Assembly (NCBI GenBank): GCA_002386405.1
Contig: DGIP01000136.1
Coordinates: 847 to 6,883, forward strand
Source of the DNA: Stenotrophomonas maltophilia
GTDB lineage: Bacteria; Pseudomonadota; Gammaproteobacteria; Xanthomonadales; Xanthomonadaceae
DNA length: 6,037 nucleotides
Reading direction: 5' to 3'
The translations under genes and the position numbers were made by a program. The notes beneath the pieces were generated by a model. The model was given only the letters and a program-made list of their open reading frames with translations, was not told the DNA's origin and did no database searches. This document shows, in pieces, positions 5,338 through 6,037 of this stretch. Position 1 is the first letter of the stretch; each line of letters begins with the position of its first letter.

Positions 5338-5651
5338 CCGGAATCGACCCCGCCAAGGCGCGCGCAATGATCGGCAAGACCGTGCTCGCCGGCATGACCT
5401 ACCTTGACGCCCAAGGCAACGCCCTGGAGCACCGCCAGATGGCCGGGCACGTGCTGCGCATCAATGACGACGAGGGCGTGGTACTGGCCAGCGCAGTGGA
5501 CGGCGAGGAGTTGTTCCTGCCGCCCACGCTGGACCACTACACGCCGGCCGCCCCCGGCGACTACACCCTGCGCTCGATGGCACTGACCATCAGCGATCCG
5601 GATTTCCTGTGCACCTGGGACGTTCACCTCGCGCCTGGCAACGATCCCTGA
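5334..5651 (+). CDS. Uncharacterised 105-aa protein coupled to the GIY-YIG gene
   Basis: I do not recognise a named family with certainty. The protein is acidic and soluble, with no signal peptide, membrane segment or cysteine pair. It looks like a small beta-rich domain: [29 protein letters not shown] suggests strands in its first half. The middle part, with [19 protein letters not shown], precedes an APGDYTLRS motif and a C-terminal [11 protein letters not shown] have the impression of similar small proteins elsewhere in Proteobacteria but cannot name them. The start is the ATG overlapping the stop of the GIY-YIG gene, so the two are probably co-translated. The 3' end overlaps the convergent NADH dehydrogenase gene by 28 bp. 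Confidence 0.75.
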   Translation: MTGIDPAKARAMIGKTVLAGMTYLDAQGNALEHRQMAGHVLRINDDEGVVLASAVDGEELFLPPTLDHYTPAAPGDYTLRSMALTISDPDFLCTWDVHLAPGNDP

Positions 5652-6037
5652 TCGGACGGCTTCGGCCGCCGGTCCTCGCGGTCATCACCAAAGATGATCC
5701 GCGCGCTGCGCTGGTAGCTCCAATACGCCACCGCCCAGTTGAGCAGCACCACGATCCGGTTGCGGAACCCGATCAGGAAGAACACGTGCGCGGCGAGCCA
5801 GAACCACCAGGCGAGCACACCTGACAACTGCAGCCGGCCCAGGTGCACGATGGCGGCCATGCGCCCGATCGTGGCCAGGTTGCCGAAGTCCTGGTACGTG
5901 AACGGCCCGGGTGCCGGCTTGCCGTCCAGCCGCGCACGGACGGTTGCAGCCACATGCTTGCCCATCTGCTTGGCGGCCGGGGCAACGCCCGGCACCGGCC
6001 GGCCATCGGCCTGCTGCAGCGCGGCCAGGTCGCCGGC
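5624..6037 (-). CDS. ndh: Type II NADH dehydrogenase (NDH-2), C-terminal part, truncated by window edge
   Basis: The frame is open from the right edge (its 5' side) to TGA at 5626-5624, giving 137 residues. It opens with GDLAAL, the FAD-site Gly-Asp of this flavoprotein family, followed by PGVAPAAKQMGKHVA, a hallmark of NDH-2, the single-subunit non-proton-pumping NADH:quinone oxidoreductase. Further along are FGNLATIGRMAAI and a hydrophobic stretch, LSGVLAWWFWLAAHVFFLIGF. LIGFRNRIVVLLNWAVAYW then forms the typical C-terminal membrane-anchoring region. The tail is basic and proline-rich. The N-terminal Rossmann domains lie outside the window. Its 3' end overlaps the convergent 105-aa gene by 28 bp. 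Confidence 0.93.
   Translation of the reverse strand, partial: AGDLAALQQADGRPVPGVAPAAKQMGKHVAATVRARLDGKPAPGPFTYQDFGNLATIGRMAAIVHLGRLQLSGVLAWWFWLAAHVFFLIGFRNRIVVLLNWAVAYWSYQRSARIIFGDDREDRRPKPSDQGSLPGAR

Overview
The window is high-GC and gammaproteobacterial. It most likely comes from the Xanthomonadaceae, probably Stenotrophomonas or a close relative. This is inferred from the GroEL and DAHP synthase sequences, the GC-rich palindromes between genes, and promoters whose -10 box lies directly against a start codon. No database search was possible, so the genus is a judgement.

Layout. 1-66 is the 3' end of groES and 154-1800 is complete groEL, closed by a strong intrinsic terminator (1843-1866). 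1941-2074 is a transcription attenuator: a 26-codon leader peptide with a Tyr-Phe-Trp-Tyr-Tyr-Phe run, a predicted antiterminator and a canonical terminator. It precedes a class I DAHP synthase gene (2119-3192), the entry step of aromatic amino acid synthesis. A REP-like palindrome follows. Next is a TacA/TacT-type toxin-antitoxin pair (3375-4128) whose promoter is overlaid by an 11-bp tandem repeat. It converges on a minus-strand TRIC/UPF0126 membrane protein gene (4125-4742) preceded by a tandem glycine riboswitch (4833-5015). Divergent from the riboswitch, a GIY-YIG (UPF0213) gene overlaps an uncharacterised 105-aa gene. That gene converges with the C-terminal part of a type II NADH dehydrogenase gene, which runs off the right edge.

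How the parts work together. The coding genes belong to known families, and the most interesting content is RNA-level and promoter-level control. Aromatic amino acid supply appears to be read twice for one enzyme: by ribosome stalling at Phe/Tyr/Trp codons in the leader, and probably by Phe binding to the enzyme. Glycine appears to control a TRIC-type channel or transporter through two aptamers, the first carrying an unusual extra hairpin. The leader peptide and the GIY-YIG gene both look leaderless. I found no CRISPR array, tRNA, rRNA, insertion sequence or prophage.
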